Positions 1 through 6,134 of a stretch of DNA of 15,719 nucleotides are shown one piece after another. The stretch spans positions 1 through 15,719 of the forward strand of contig CAUBIP010000037.1 in NCBI GenBank assembly GCA_958436045.1. Reading direction: 5' to 3'. Within the stretch, counting starts at the first letter, position 1. Every line of letters starts with the position of its first letter. The notes under the pieces are model-generated. The model was not told the DNA's origin and made no database searches. It saw only the letters and a list, made by a program, of their open reading frames with translations. The translations under genes were made by a program, and so were the position numbers. This DNA comes from an uncultured Oscillospiraceae bacterium (GTDB lineage Bacteria > Bacillota > Clostridia > Oscillospirales > Oscillospiraceae).

Positions 1-18
1 GGTTCTATACCAGAGGTA

Positions 19-654
19 TCACCGGTGGATCCGTTCCAGCTCCGGCACCGGCAGCAGCCGATAGGAGATCACATAGACCACCGCCGAGAGCACCACACCG
101 GCAATGATATCCAAAAATGAGTGCTGCTTGACCAGCACGGTAGAGGCGTTGATCAGAAGGCCCAGGATCAAGATCGCCGGGCGAACCCATTTATGCTGCA
201 CCTCAGTATGATACCACGCAGCAATGGCCGCGCAGGTCCCGACGACGTGCATACTGGGCAGCACATTGGTATTCGTATCGGCCGCATAGATCAGACGCAT
301 GATTCGGGAGAAAATATCGTTGCCCAATGCAGTCGGGCGCAGATCCTGCCCATTGGGGAACACCAGGCAGATCAGCAGACTGACCGTCAGCCCGATGGAG
401 ACGAAATACATATACCGCTGAAACACCTTCGGGTCCTTCCACAGAAGATACAGACCCGTCCCGATCGCCAGCGGGTACCACATGACATAAAAGACCACAA
501 ACGCCGGGCAAAAGGGAATCCAGTCGTCCACCTTACAATAAGAGACCCAGTAGTCCGTCGTGATGACTTGCTCCACGATAAAAAACAGCACCAGATAAAC
601 CGGTAAATACAAGACCCAGAGAACATAAGGATATTTTTTGATAAATTGGCGCAA
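19..654 (-). CDS. PAP2-family membrane phosphatase / phosphotransferase (possible lipid head-group enzyme)
   Basis: This is a 211-aa integral membrane protein with about six hydrophobic segments. The PAP2 signature is visible in three parts: NGQDLRP at residues 101-107, PSMH at 133-136, and S171 followed by H178 and D182 in QHSFLDIIAG. H136, H178 and D182 are the expected catalytic residues. Known members of this superfamily either hydrolyse lipid phosphates or transfer phospho-head groups, as inositol-phosphorylceramide synthases do. I chose a TTG start because GGAGGG lies 5 nt upstream and the first hydrophobic segment follows at once; the longer reading frame runs back over the ACP gene and is not protein-like there. 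It is the last visible gene of the lipid operon, 29 nt after the ACP gene. From context I infer it acts on the long-chain base or ceramide-like product. An unrelated undecaprenyl- or phosphatidate-phosphatase role remains possible. Confidence 0.85.
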   Translation of the reverse strand: MRQFIKKYPYVLWVLYLPVYLVLFFIVEQVITTDYWVSYCKVDDWIPFCPAFVVFYVMWYPLAIGTGLYLLWKDPKVFQRYMYFVSIGLTVSLLICLVFPNGQDLRPTALGNDIFSRIMRLIYAADTNTNVLPSMHVVGTCAAIAAWYHTEVQHKWVRPAILILGLLINASTVLVKQHSFLDIIAGVVLSAVVYVISYRLLPVPELERIHR

Positions 655-659
655 AATGT

Positions 660-665
660 CCCTCC
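660..665 (-). promoter_or_regulatory. Ribosome binding site fixing a TTG start
   Basis: GGAGGG on the minus strand ends 5 nt before a TTG codon. No ATG in this frame has a comparable site, so the RBS decides the start of the PAP2 gene. Confidence 0.7.
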
Positions 666-683
666 AATCTCCGGGCTGCGCGG

Positions 684-908
684 TCAGGTATGGGCGCGGA
701 TATACGCGACGACATCCTGAAATGTGGCAATGCCAGGCAGGTCTGCCTCGTCGATGGTGATGGAGAATTGATCCTCCAACGCCAACACAACGCCCAGCAT
801 CTCCAGCGAAGAGACACCCAGATCCTCCCGCAGGCGGCATTCCGGCGTCAGCGCCGCCACCTCGCAGCCCAGTTCGTCGACAAAAATCTGCCGGATGGTT
901 TCTTCCAT
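684..908 (-). CDS. Acyl carrier protein (dedicated to the lipid operon)
   Basis: This 74-aa acidic protein fits the usual ACP length of about 75-80 aa and the four-helix pattern. The phosphopantetheine attachment serine is S34 in the stretch LGVSSLEM (residues 30-37). The usual DSL motif reads SSL here, because S33 replaces the conserved aspartate. Helix II follows with the typical LALEDQFSI pattern. The start is the ATG at 908, with GAGG 9 nt upstream. It sits 20 nt after the SDR gene and 29 nt before the PAP2 gene, inside the operon. ACPs encoded beside serine palmitoyltransferase and an acyl-activating enzyme are known in Caulobacter and Sphingomonas-type sphingolipid loci, where they carry the acyl chain to the synthase. 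I infer the same role here. This is probably not the housekeeping fatty-acid ACP, since no fab genes are nearby. Confidence 0.93.
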   Translation of the reverse strand: MEETIRQIFVDELGCEVAALTPECRLREDLGVSSLEMLGVVLALEDQFSITIDEADLPGIATFQDVVAYIRAHT

Positions 909-928
909 AGCATTATACCTCATTTTTC

Positions 929-1720
929 TTATTTTGCATAGAGTTTTCCAACAAGCCAATTGGAAATCCTCGCCGGGAGCAGCTTGAGCAGCAGCACGCA
1001 GCAGCGATAGACAAAGCCGATGGTATACAGTGGCTTATGGGACGTGCGCAACGCAACCTTGCCGACAAACCGCCCGGCCGCCTCCGGCGCCATGCCGGTG
1101 CGCTCATCCTTTTCCATCCCGGCGACGGAGCGGCTGATGCGGCCGCCATAAATTTCATCGCCCGCCGGAATTTTTTGCCGGGCATCGGTAAAGCCGGTGC
1201 AGATATCCCCAGGCATAACGGCGCAGACGGTGATTCCAAAGGGACGCACCTCATTGGCCGTCGCGAGTGTAAAATCATTGATTGCCGCTTTTGAGACGGA
1301 ATAATACGTCTGGAACGGAATGGCCGCCGGAGCGGCGACGGAGCTGAGATTTACGATCCGCCCGCTCCCCTGCTGCCGCATCACCGGCAGCACAGCGTGG
1401 GTCATGGCGGCCATGCCCCAGAAATTGACATCCAACTGCCGCCGGGCTGTGGCAAGGTCCGTAAACTCCACCGCGCCGGAGATGCCGAACCCGGCGTTAT
1501 TGACCAGGATATCAATGCGCCCTGCCTCGTCCAGGACGCTTTTGACCGCCCGGGCCACATCGGCCTCCTGGGTCACATCCACGCAGATATGATGAAACCG
1601 GGCGTCGTCACACGGGCGACGGCTGACAGTATAGACGGTACAGCCCTGGCTTTGCAGGTAGGCTGCCGTATGCAGGCCGATGCCGGAGGTGCCGCCGGTC
1701 ACGATCACGATCTTTCCCAT
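929..1720 (-). CDS. Short-chain dehydrogenase/reductase (candidate 3-ketosphinganine-type reductase)
   Basis: This 263-aa classical SDR has the cofactor-binding TGGTSGIG at residues 8-15, NNAG at 74-77, and the catalytic set S127, Y140 and K144 with the canonical 13- and 4-residue spacing. R34-R35 after the second beta strand favour NADPH. The C-terminal 35 residues are hydrophobic and basic (LLLKLLPARISNWLVG), which suggests membrane association, as in SDRs acting on lipids. The ATG lies 4 nt after the synthase stop, and its GGAGG sits inside the end of that gene, so the two are probably translationally coupled. In this setting the natural reaction is reduction of the 3-keto long-chain base made by the upstream synthase. 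That differs in type from the epimerase-like reductase described in Caulobacter. The substrate is inferred; the SDR fold is certain. Confidence 0.93.
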   Translation of the reverse strand: MGKIVIVTGGTSGIGLHTAAYLQSQGCTVYTVSRRPCDDARFHHICVDVTQEADVARAVKSVLDEAGRIDILVNNAGFGISGAVEFTDLATARRQLDVNFWGMAAMTHAVLPVMRQQGSGRIVNLSSVAAPAAIPFQTYYSVSKAAINDFTLATANEVRPFGITVCAVMPGDICTGFTDARQKIPAGDEIYGGRISRSVAGMEKDERTGMAPEAAGRFVGKVALRTSHKPLYTIGFVYRCCVLLLKLLPARISNWLVGKLYAK

Positions 1721-1724
1721 GCCC

Positions 1725-2897
1725 TCACGCCTCCTTCAAAACGCCGGCAATCTGATCCAGCGCTTCATCAATGAGTGCCTCGGTCAGGCTGGCCATATAG
1801 CTGGTGCGCAGCAGGCATTCGCCGGGGTTGCAGGCAGGCGGCAGGACCGGGTTGACATAAACCCCCGCCTCATAGATTTCTTTTGCCTTTCGAAGCGTAT
1901 TGCCCGGCTCGTAGGTATAGATAGGAATAATCGGTGTCTCCGCCTCGATCATCGGGATCTGGCGGCGATGCATCCCAGCTCTGGCATACTCAGAAAGATC
2001 CTGCAGCCGCTGTACCAGCTCCGGATGCGCCCTCAGATGCCGCAGCGCCGCCAGGGCGGACGCCGCACAGGCAGGCGGGATAGACGCCGAGAAGATAAAC
2101 GGTCGGGATGCATGGCGCATATAGTCGATGATCCGCGCGGACCCCGCAACATAGCCGCCCAGGCTCGCCAGGGATTTGGAGAACGTGCCCATATACAGGT
2201 CGACCTCTTTTTCCAGGCCAAAATGACTGGGAGTCCCCCGGCCGCCCTCCCCGAGGACACCCAAGCCGTGGGCATCGTCCACCATGACTCTGGCGCCGTA
2301 CTGCCGCGCCAGGCGGACGATCTCCGGCAGGTTGGCAATCTCGCCGGTCATGGAGAAGACGCCGTCTGTCACGATCAGAATGCCACCCTTGGGGCTGTAG
2401 GCCGCCAGCAGACGCTCCAGGTCCTGCATATCGTTATGCTTAAACGTATACATCCGGGCGAAGGACAGCTTGCAGCCGTCGTAAATGCTGGCGTGATTCT
2501 CTTTGTCGCAGAGGATATAGTCGCCGTGCCCGGCAATGGCACTGATGGCGCCCAGGTTGGACTGAAAGCCCGTCGAGAAGGTCATCGCCGCGTCCTGATG
2601 CAGGAAATCGGCCAGCTCCGCCTCCAGCTCCAGATGCAGCTGCAGCGTGCCGTTTAAAAACCGGGAGCCGGAGCAGCCGGTGCCGTACTGGCGCAGCGCC
2701 GCGATCCCCGCCTCGATGACGGCGGGCTCCACCGTCAGGCCCAGATAGTTATTGGAGCCCAGCATGATGCGCCGTGCGCCTTCCATGGTCACGGTGACGT
2801 CCTGACGAGATTCCAGGGCGTGGAAATACGGGTAGAGCCCCATATCGCGGATCTCATCCTGGATAAAGGTCTCGTAACACTTGGCAAACAGATCCAT
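1725..2897 (-). CDS. spt: Serine palmitoyltransferase-like alpha-oxoamine synthase (PLP)
   Basis: This is a 390-aa soluble fold-type I PLP enzyme that condenses an acyl thioester with an amino acid and releases CO2. Visible features are GSNNYLGL (47-54), YGTGCSGSRFLNGTL (71-85), H135 for ring stacking, D207 and H210 in VDDAHG, Schiff-base K241 in GTFSKSLASLGG, and R364 near the C terminus. The N-terminal MGLYPYF, the SASIPPA stretch (270-276) and NPVLPPACNPGE (349-360) match what I recall of Bacteroides serine palmitoyltransferases better than BioF or Kbl. The ATG overlaps the upstream ligase stop as TGATG, and AGGAGG lies 7 nt before it. A GTG one codon earlier is worse spaced. Neighbours (acyl ligase, ACP, SDR, PAP2) support lipid synthesis. 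Cysteate acyltransferase for sulfonolipids, or use of glycine or alanine, are real alternatives that sequence alone cannot exclude. Confidence 0.88.
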   Translation of the reverse strand: MDLFAKCYETFIQDEIRDMGLYPYFHALESRQDVTVTMEGARRIMLGSNNYLGLTVEPAVIEAGIAALRQYGTGCSGSRFLNGTLQLHLELEAELADFLHQDAAMTFSTGFQSNLGAISAIAGHGDYILCDKENHASIYDGCKLSFARMYTFKHNDMQDLERLLAAYSPKGGILIVTDGVFSMTGEIANLPEIVRLARQYGARVMVDDAHGLGVLGEGGRGTPSHFGLEKEVDLYMGTFSKSLASLGGYVAGSARIIDYMRHASRPFIFSASIPPACAASALAALRHLRAHPELVQRLQDLSEYARAGMHRRQIPMIEAETPIIPIYTYEPGNTLRKAKEIYEAGVYVNPVLPPACNPGECLLRTSYMASLTEALIDEALDQIAGVLKEA

Positions 2898-4615
2898 CAC
2901 TTTGCCTCCTGTTCCCGCTTTCTGGCCTCTTCCTCCTCCAGCTCCCGGTAGGCGACCTTGCCGACCAGGGTCTTGGGCAGCTCTGTCCGGAATTCGATCT
3001 CCTTCGGCAGCGCATACTTTGCCATATTCTTCCGGCAGTAATCCATCAGCGCCGCCCGCCGCTCTTCACTGGCGACGATGCCGGGCTTCAGGACGACAAA
3101 CGCCTTGACCCGCTGCATTTTCAGCGGATCCGGCACGCCGATGACGCAGCTCATATGGACCATCTCATTGGCATCGAGAATATTTTCCAGCTGAGAGGGG
3201 TAGACATTGTAGCCGCTGGTGATGATCATCCGCTTGATGCGCTGGCGGAAGTAGACAAAGCCGTCGGCGTCCATCATGCCCAGGTCGCCGGTGTGGACCC
3301 AGGTCAGGCCGTCGTCATGCTGCTGCAGGGCCTGGGCAGTCTCCTCTGGGTTGTTGACATAACCCAGCATGACCGTCGGACCAGCCAGGCAGATCTCGCC
3401 CTCCTCCCCATAGGGGAGCTCCTCCTGGGTGCCGGTCTTTACGATCTTGTAATAAGTATCCGGGAACGGGAAGCCGATGCTGCCCTCCCGGGCCATATGC
3501 AGCGGCGTCAGGCAGCTGGCAGTGACGCACTCCGTCGTGCCGTAGCCCTCGCGCACTTGTATCGTAGCATGATGGTCAAAGAGAAATTTGTCGAACCGTT
3601 TCTTGAGCTCGATGGAGAGGGAGTCGCCGCCGGAGAATACGCCCTTGAGGCAGCTCAGGTCGGCTCCGTTCATACAATCCAAACGCAGCAGCGCCTCGAA
3701 CAGCGTCGGCACACCGGCGACAAAGTTGCAGCGCTCCTTCACCATAAGCTTGGCGTAGCTCTCCGGGGTAAAGCGCGGCACAAGCAGGCAGCGGCCGCCA
3801 TTGCCGAGCATAGAGTGAATCGTCACGCCCAGGCCGAAGCCGTGGAACATCGGCATGACCGCCAGCATTTTATCCCCTGGCCGGAACATCGGGTTTATCG
3901 CGATAATCTGGGCCGCCAGGGCGTTGAAATTCAGGTTGCTGAGCAAAATGCCCTTCGTCGTGCCCGTCGTCCCGCCGGAGTAGAGAATGACTGCCGGATC
4001 CGTCTTCTGCTGTTTGGCCCGGTAAGTGCTGCGGAATTTTTTCCCCTGACGCAGGAAGTCGCCCCAGTAGAGTACCGGCGCGTCTGCCGGGATCTTCGGA
4101 ATCTTCCGCCCCTGGGTCAGGGCAAAGCCCACCTTCATGGCGGGGCTGAGAGCATCGCCAATCTTGGCGATGCTCAGATGGTTGAGCTCGACCTTGTCGC
4201 GGATGGCAGCAAACTTGCCATAGAATTGGTCCAGCGTGATGGCCGCCACGGACTGGGACTCCCGCAGATAGAATGCGATCTCATTTTCGCCGGAGAGCGG
4301 GTGGACCATATTGGAAATGGCCCCCACCAGGTTGACTGCGTAGAACATCACCACCGTCTGCGGGCAGTTGGGCATACAGATGGTGACCTTGTCGCCGGGC
4401 CGGATGCCAATATATTTCAGTGCCTTGGCGCACGCATGCACCTGAGAGACAAATTCGGCATATGTCGTGGACCGGCCCATAAAATCGAAGGCAATGTGCT
4501 TCGGGTACTTCTGGGCGACCGCCTCCACCAATTCAAACATGGTGCCTTCAAAATACGCAAGATGCGCGGGAATAGCACCGTAATTGGCAAGCCACGGGGC
4601 TTTCACTTCCATCAT
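2897..4615 (-). CDS. AMP-forming fatty acyl ligase (acyl-CoA or acyl-ACP synthetase)
   Basis: This 572-aa ANL-superfamily adenylating enzyme has the A3 P-loop YSGGTTGTTKG at 212-222, A5 GYGTTE at 357-362, TGDLG at 442-446, RQRIKRMIITSGYNVYP around 458-473, and the catalytic A10 lysine K553 in LPKTLVGK. It activates a carboxylate to an acyl-AMP and then a thioester. Length and motifs fit long-chain fatty acyl ligases. Given the ACP gene in the same operon, I infer that it loads that ACP, like the acyl-ACP synthetase of Caulobacter ceramide synthesis; CoA as acceptor is equally compatible with the sequence. Two adjacent ATG codons follow AAGGAGG, at 4615 (5 nt) and 4612 (8 nt), so the first residue is uncertain by one. 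The frame continues upstream over the preceding gene but is not protein-like there. It overlaps the synthase start by one base. Confidence 0.94.
   Translation of the reverse strand: MMEVKAPWLANYGAIPAHLAYFEGTMFELVEAVAQKYPKHIAFDFMGRSTTYAEFVSQVHACAKALKYIGIRPGDKVTICMPNCPQTVVMFYAVNLVGAISNMVHPLSGENEIAFYLRESQSVAAITLDQFYGKFAAIRDKVELNHLSIAKIGDALSPAMKVGFALTQGRKIPKIPADAPVLYWGDFLRQGKKFRSTYRAKQQKTDPAVILYSGGTTGTTKGILLSNLNFNALAAQIIAINPMFRPGDKMLAVMPMFHGFGLGVTIHSMLGNGGRCLLVPRFTPESYAKLMVKERCNFVAGVPTLFEALLRLDCMNGADLSCLKGVFSGGDSLSIELKKRFDKFLFDHHATIQVREGYGTTECVTASCLTPLHMAREGSIGFPFPDTYYKIVKTGTQEELPYGEEGEICLAGPTVMLGYVNNPEETAQALQQHDDGLTWVHTGDLGMMDADGFVYFRQRIKRMIITSGYNVYPSQLENILDANEMVHMSCVIGVPDPLKMQRVKAFVVLKPGIVASEERRAALMDYCRKNMAKYALPKEIEFRTELPKTLVGKVAYRELEEEEARKREQEAK
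2905..2910 (-). promoter_or_regulatory. Ribosome binding site for the synthase, inside the ligase gene
   Basis: A perfect AGGAGG lies within the last codons of the acyl ligase, 7 nt before the ATG that shares one base with the ligase TGA. This favours the ATG at 2897 over the GTG at 2900 and indicates translational coupling of the two enzymes. Confidence 0.75.
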
Positions 4616-4658
4616 GTTCTCCTCCTTAATCAAGCGATGTGTACAAAACCGCGCTGTA

Positions 4659-5543
4659 TCATACAAGCTCTGATTCGTAATCCACCGGGGTCTGGATGGG
4701 TTCATCCAGCAGCTCCGGCTGGGACAGAAGTCGCCGCAGCAGGTGGATACTCTTGGCAAAATAGACTCCGTCTGCAATGCGCTCATCAATGGTCAGTCCC
4801 AGCTCCAGCGCATCGCGCATCTGGACGGAGCCATCTGGTTGGAAGAAGGGAGTCAGCTTTTTCTCGCCGATAACAACAAAAATAGAGTTGGTGCCCCAGT
4901 TGACCAGATGATGATAATTGGCGTGCATTTTAATGCTGCCCAGGTTTGAGACAAAGACGCTGGCAAAATACGGGTCGTCCTTCATCAGGGCCGCAGGGTA
5001 TCTGCCGTGGTAATCCAGCCAATTCAAGAAGCTCATCACGAAGCGAAGCAGGCCCCGGGGCAGCTTTGTCAGGATGCCCATTTTCTCCGTCGTACCCTCG
5101 GTCTTGTTTTCCTTGCGGACACTATAGACAATGTCCTTGACCTTGCCGTGGATCTGCTCCACCGGGGAGACCTCGCCGTCCTTATCAACCTTGATGATGG
5201 CCAGCGCCTCTGCACCATTGTCCTCAAACTTTTTCTTCACCACAAAGGCAAAGAGGATATCGTTCCGGTCATAGAGCCGGCGGCCGGCGTAGAAACGATT
5301 CATCCGGGGGCGCAACACCAGCACCTTGGCGATGGCAGCGCAGATGACATGGAAAAAGGTATATTTAAACTCCGGCCCGTCGGCATTTTTCTTCGCAAGA
5401 TACGCCTCGACTGCCGTCATATCAAAAAGCTCCGTCAGCACCGCCTCGTTATCGCATCGATTGGGGACCATATGGGGCGTGATTAGGTGCATCGGGTCCG
5501 TCTCCGGCACAAGGATGCCGTCTTTGCGTTTGTATTTTGCCAT
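4659..5543 (-). CDS. CAT-fold / 2-oxoacid dehydrogenase E2-like putative acyltransferase lacking the usual active-site His
   Basis: This 294-aa protein resembles the catalytic domain of E2 acyltransferases and chloramphenicol acetyltransferase. It has no lipoyl domain, no E1/E3-binding domain and no E1 or E3 gene nearby. Matching features are FFHVICAAIAKVL (63-75), the SVFVSNLGSI strand (195-204) and LGLTIDERIADG (248-259). In true E2 enzymes that last site reads HRxxDG with the catalytic His; here residue 254 is Glu (GAG codon), so standard chemistry is doubtful. I recall stand-alone Clostridia homologues with the same substitution, but this is from memory. It is the first gene after the operon promoter, with AGGAG 8 nt before the ATG and 43 nt to the ligase. 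By elimination it is a candidate N-acyltransferase for the long-chain base, or a partner protein. That function is a guess; the fold is fairly secure. Confidence 0.85.
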   Translation of the reverse strand: MAKYKRKDGILVPETDPMHLITPHMVPNRCDNEAVLTELFDMTAVEAYLAKKNADGPEFKYTFFHVICAAIAKVLVLRPRMNRFYAGRRLYDRNDILFAFVVKKKFEDNGAEALAIIKVDKDGEVSPVEQIHGKVKDIVYSVRKENKTEGTTEKMGILTKLPRGLLRFVMSFLNWLDYHGRYPAALMKDDPYFASVFVSNLGSIKMHANYHHLVNWGTNSIFVVIGEKKLTPFFQPDGSVQMRDALELGLTIDERIADGVYFAKSIHLLRRLLSQPELLDEPIQTPVDYESELV

Positions 5544-5612
5544 TTTCTCTCTCCTATCTCACCGCCCGCTTACAGCAGAGCGATCGCTGTTCGCAAAAAA
5601 CATAAAATCAAC

Positions 5613-5630
5613 AAACTTATAGGTAAGTTT
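5613..5630. promoter_or_regulatory. Perfect 18-bp inverted repeat: putative operator of the lipid operon
   Basis: The 7-bp arms AAACTTA and TAAGTTT flank a 4-nt centre, TAGG. The repeat covers five of the six bases of the -10 element of the leftward promoter and extends past the expected transcription start. A dimeric repressor bound here would block RNA polymerase. The bound protein is unknown; no regulator gene is in the window. The TACCTA core on the minus strand is loosely like FapR-type fatty-acid operators, a weak resemblance from memory. Confidence 0.55.
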
Positions 5631-5654
5631 ACCACAAGCAGTAATAAATTTCAA
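5626..5654 (-). promoter_or_regulatory. Promoter of the six-gene lipid operon
   Basis: On the minus strand, -35 TTGAAA (5649-5654) and -10 TAAACT (5626-5631) are separated by 17 nt. A TG one base before the -10 makes it an extended -10. The predicted start is near 5619, giving a leader of about 75 nt before the ATG at 5543. Confidence 0.6.
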
Positions 5655-5863
5655 TATTATCCTGTCAGTTTCGTACGATTTGCACACATTCACACAGGCG
5701 CAGTCTATTTTTTCCCGGCTGCTTGTGAAAATTCCAACACAATTCTCCCCCGCCGCACAAAAACGGCAAAAAAAGCGTGCCGAATCGAAGCGCCGCAGGC
5801 CCGATACCCCGGCTTGCTTTGTGTGGAAAATGACAAAAAGCAGCCTTGTACCCCTCAAAACGC

Positions 5864-5893
5864 TATACAATGCCGCGATTTTCGTGGTATAAT
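5864..5893 (+). promoter_or_regulatory. Promoter of the DUF6440 / flavin reductase unit
   Basis: The -10 is a perfect TATAAT (5888-5893) preceded by TGG, so it is an extended -10. A weak -35 TATACA (5864-5869) lies 18 nt upstream. The start codon at 5940 follows about 40 nt after the predicted transcription start. Confidence 0.7.
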
Positions 5894-5939
5894 AATAAAT
5901 ACAATCGAAACAGCGCTGATTCTCACGGAGGAAAACCAA

Positions 5940-6122
5940 ATGGCGAAAGAAAAAAGATTTAAAAAAATCTATTCTCAGGGAAGCATGGCAGAGCAGACTG
6001 AAATTTGGGTAGACACGGAAACAGGGGGCAATGATTTATATCCCATGTGCGGATATTCCGGCGGTATGACTCTCCTGCTGGATCAAGACGGGAAACTCGT
6101 CATCACAAAGCGCGAAGCCTAA
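5940..6122 (+). CDS. DUF6440 family small protein
   Basis: This 60-aa protein of unknown function begins MAKEKRFKKIYSQGS and carries a DTETGGNDLY stretch (25-34) and GYSGGMTLLLDQDGK (38-52). That layout matches the DUF6440 family, which I recall as small, widespread Firmicutes proteins of 55-70 aa with a central GYxGGxTPLLDxxGK motif. It has no signal peptide, membrane segment or cysteine cluster. GGAGG lies 8 nt before the ATG, and a strong extended -10 promoter lies upstream. The upstream extension of the frame is AT-rich intergenic sequence and is not coding. It is 12 nt before the flavin reductase gene, so the two are probably cotranscribed. No function can be assigned. Confidence 0.82.
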   Translation: MAKEKRFKKIYSQGSMAEQTEIWVDTETGGNDLYPMCGYSGGMTLLLDQDGKLVITKREA

Positions 6123-6134
6123 ACGGTGACCCAT

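Larger units (their letters stand above)
5544..5939 (+). other. Divergent intergenic promoter region
   Basis: This 396-base AT-richer gap separates the lipid operon (leftward) from the DUF6440 gene (rightward). It holds one promoter for each side and an inverted repeat. Short open frames crossing it have no ribosome binding site and no protein-like composition. Between about 5660 and 5860 I see no further recognisable feature. Confidence 0.7.

Noticed and set aside
655..840. N-terminal extension of the PAP2 frame
   Set aside because: It overlaps the ACP gene and its residues look like frame-shifted ACP; the TTG with a strong ribosome binding site is better.
1680..2657. Plus-strand open frame (325 codons) opposite the synthase
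   Set aside because: It is antisense to an intact PLP enzyme with all catalytic residues; no independent coding evidence.
4616..4789. N-terminal extension of the acyl ligase frame
   Set aside because: It overlaps the end of the CAT-fold gene and is rich in Cys, Ser and Arg, unlike ANL N termini.
3155..4873. Long plus-strand open frame (572 codons) opposite the acyl ligase
   Set aside because: It is the antisense of a clear ANL enzyme, has no family motif and no good ribosome binding site; GC-rich codon use keeps the opposite frame open.
5613..5630. Identification of the inverted repeat as a FapR site
   Set aside because: Only the central TACCTA is similar to what I recall of FapR operators; the arms differ, so I report only an unassigned operator.
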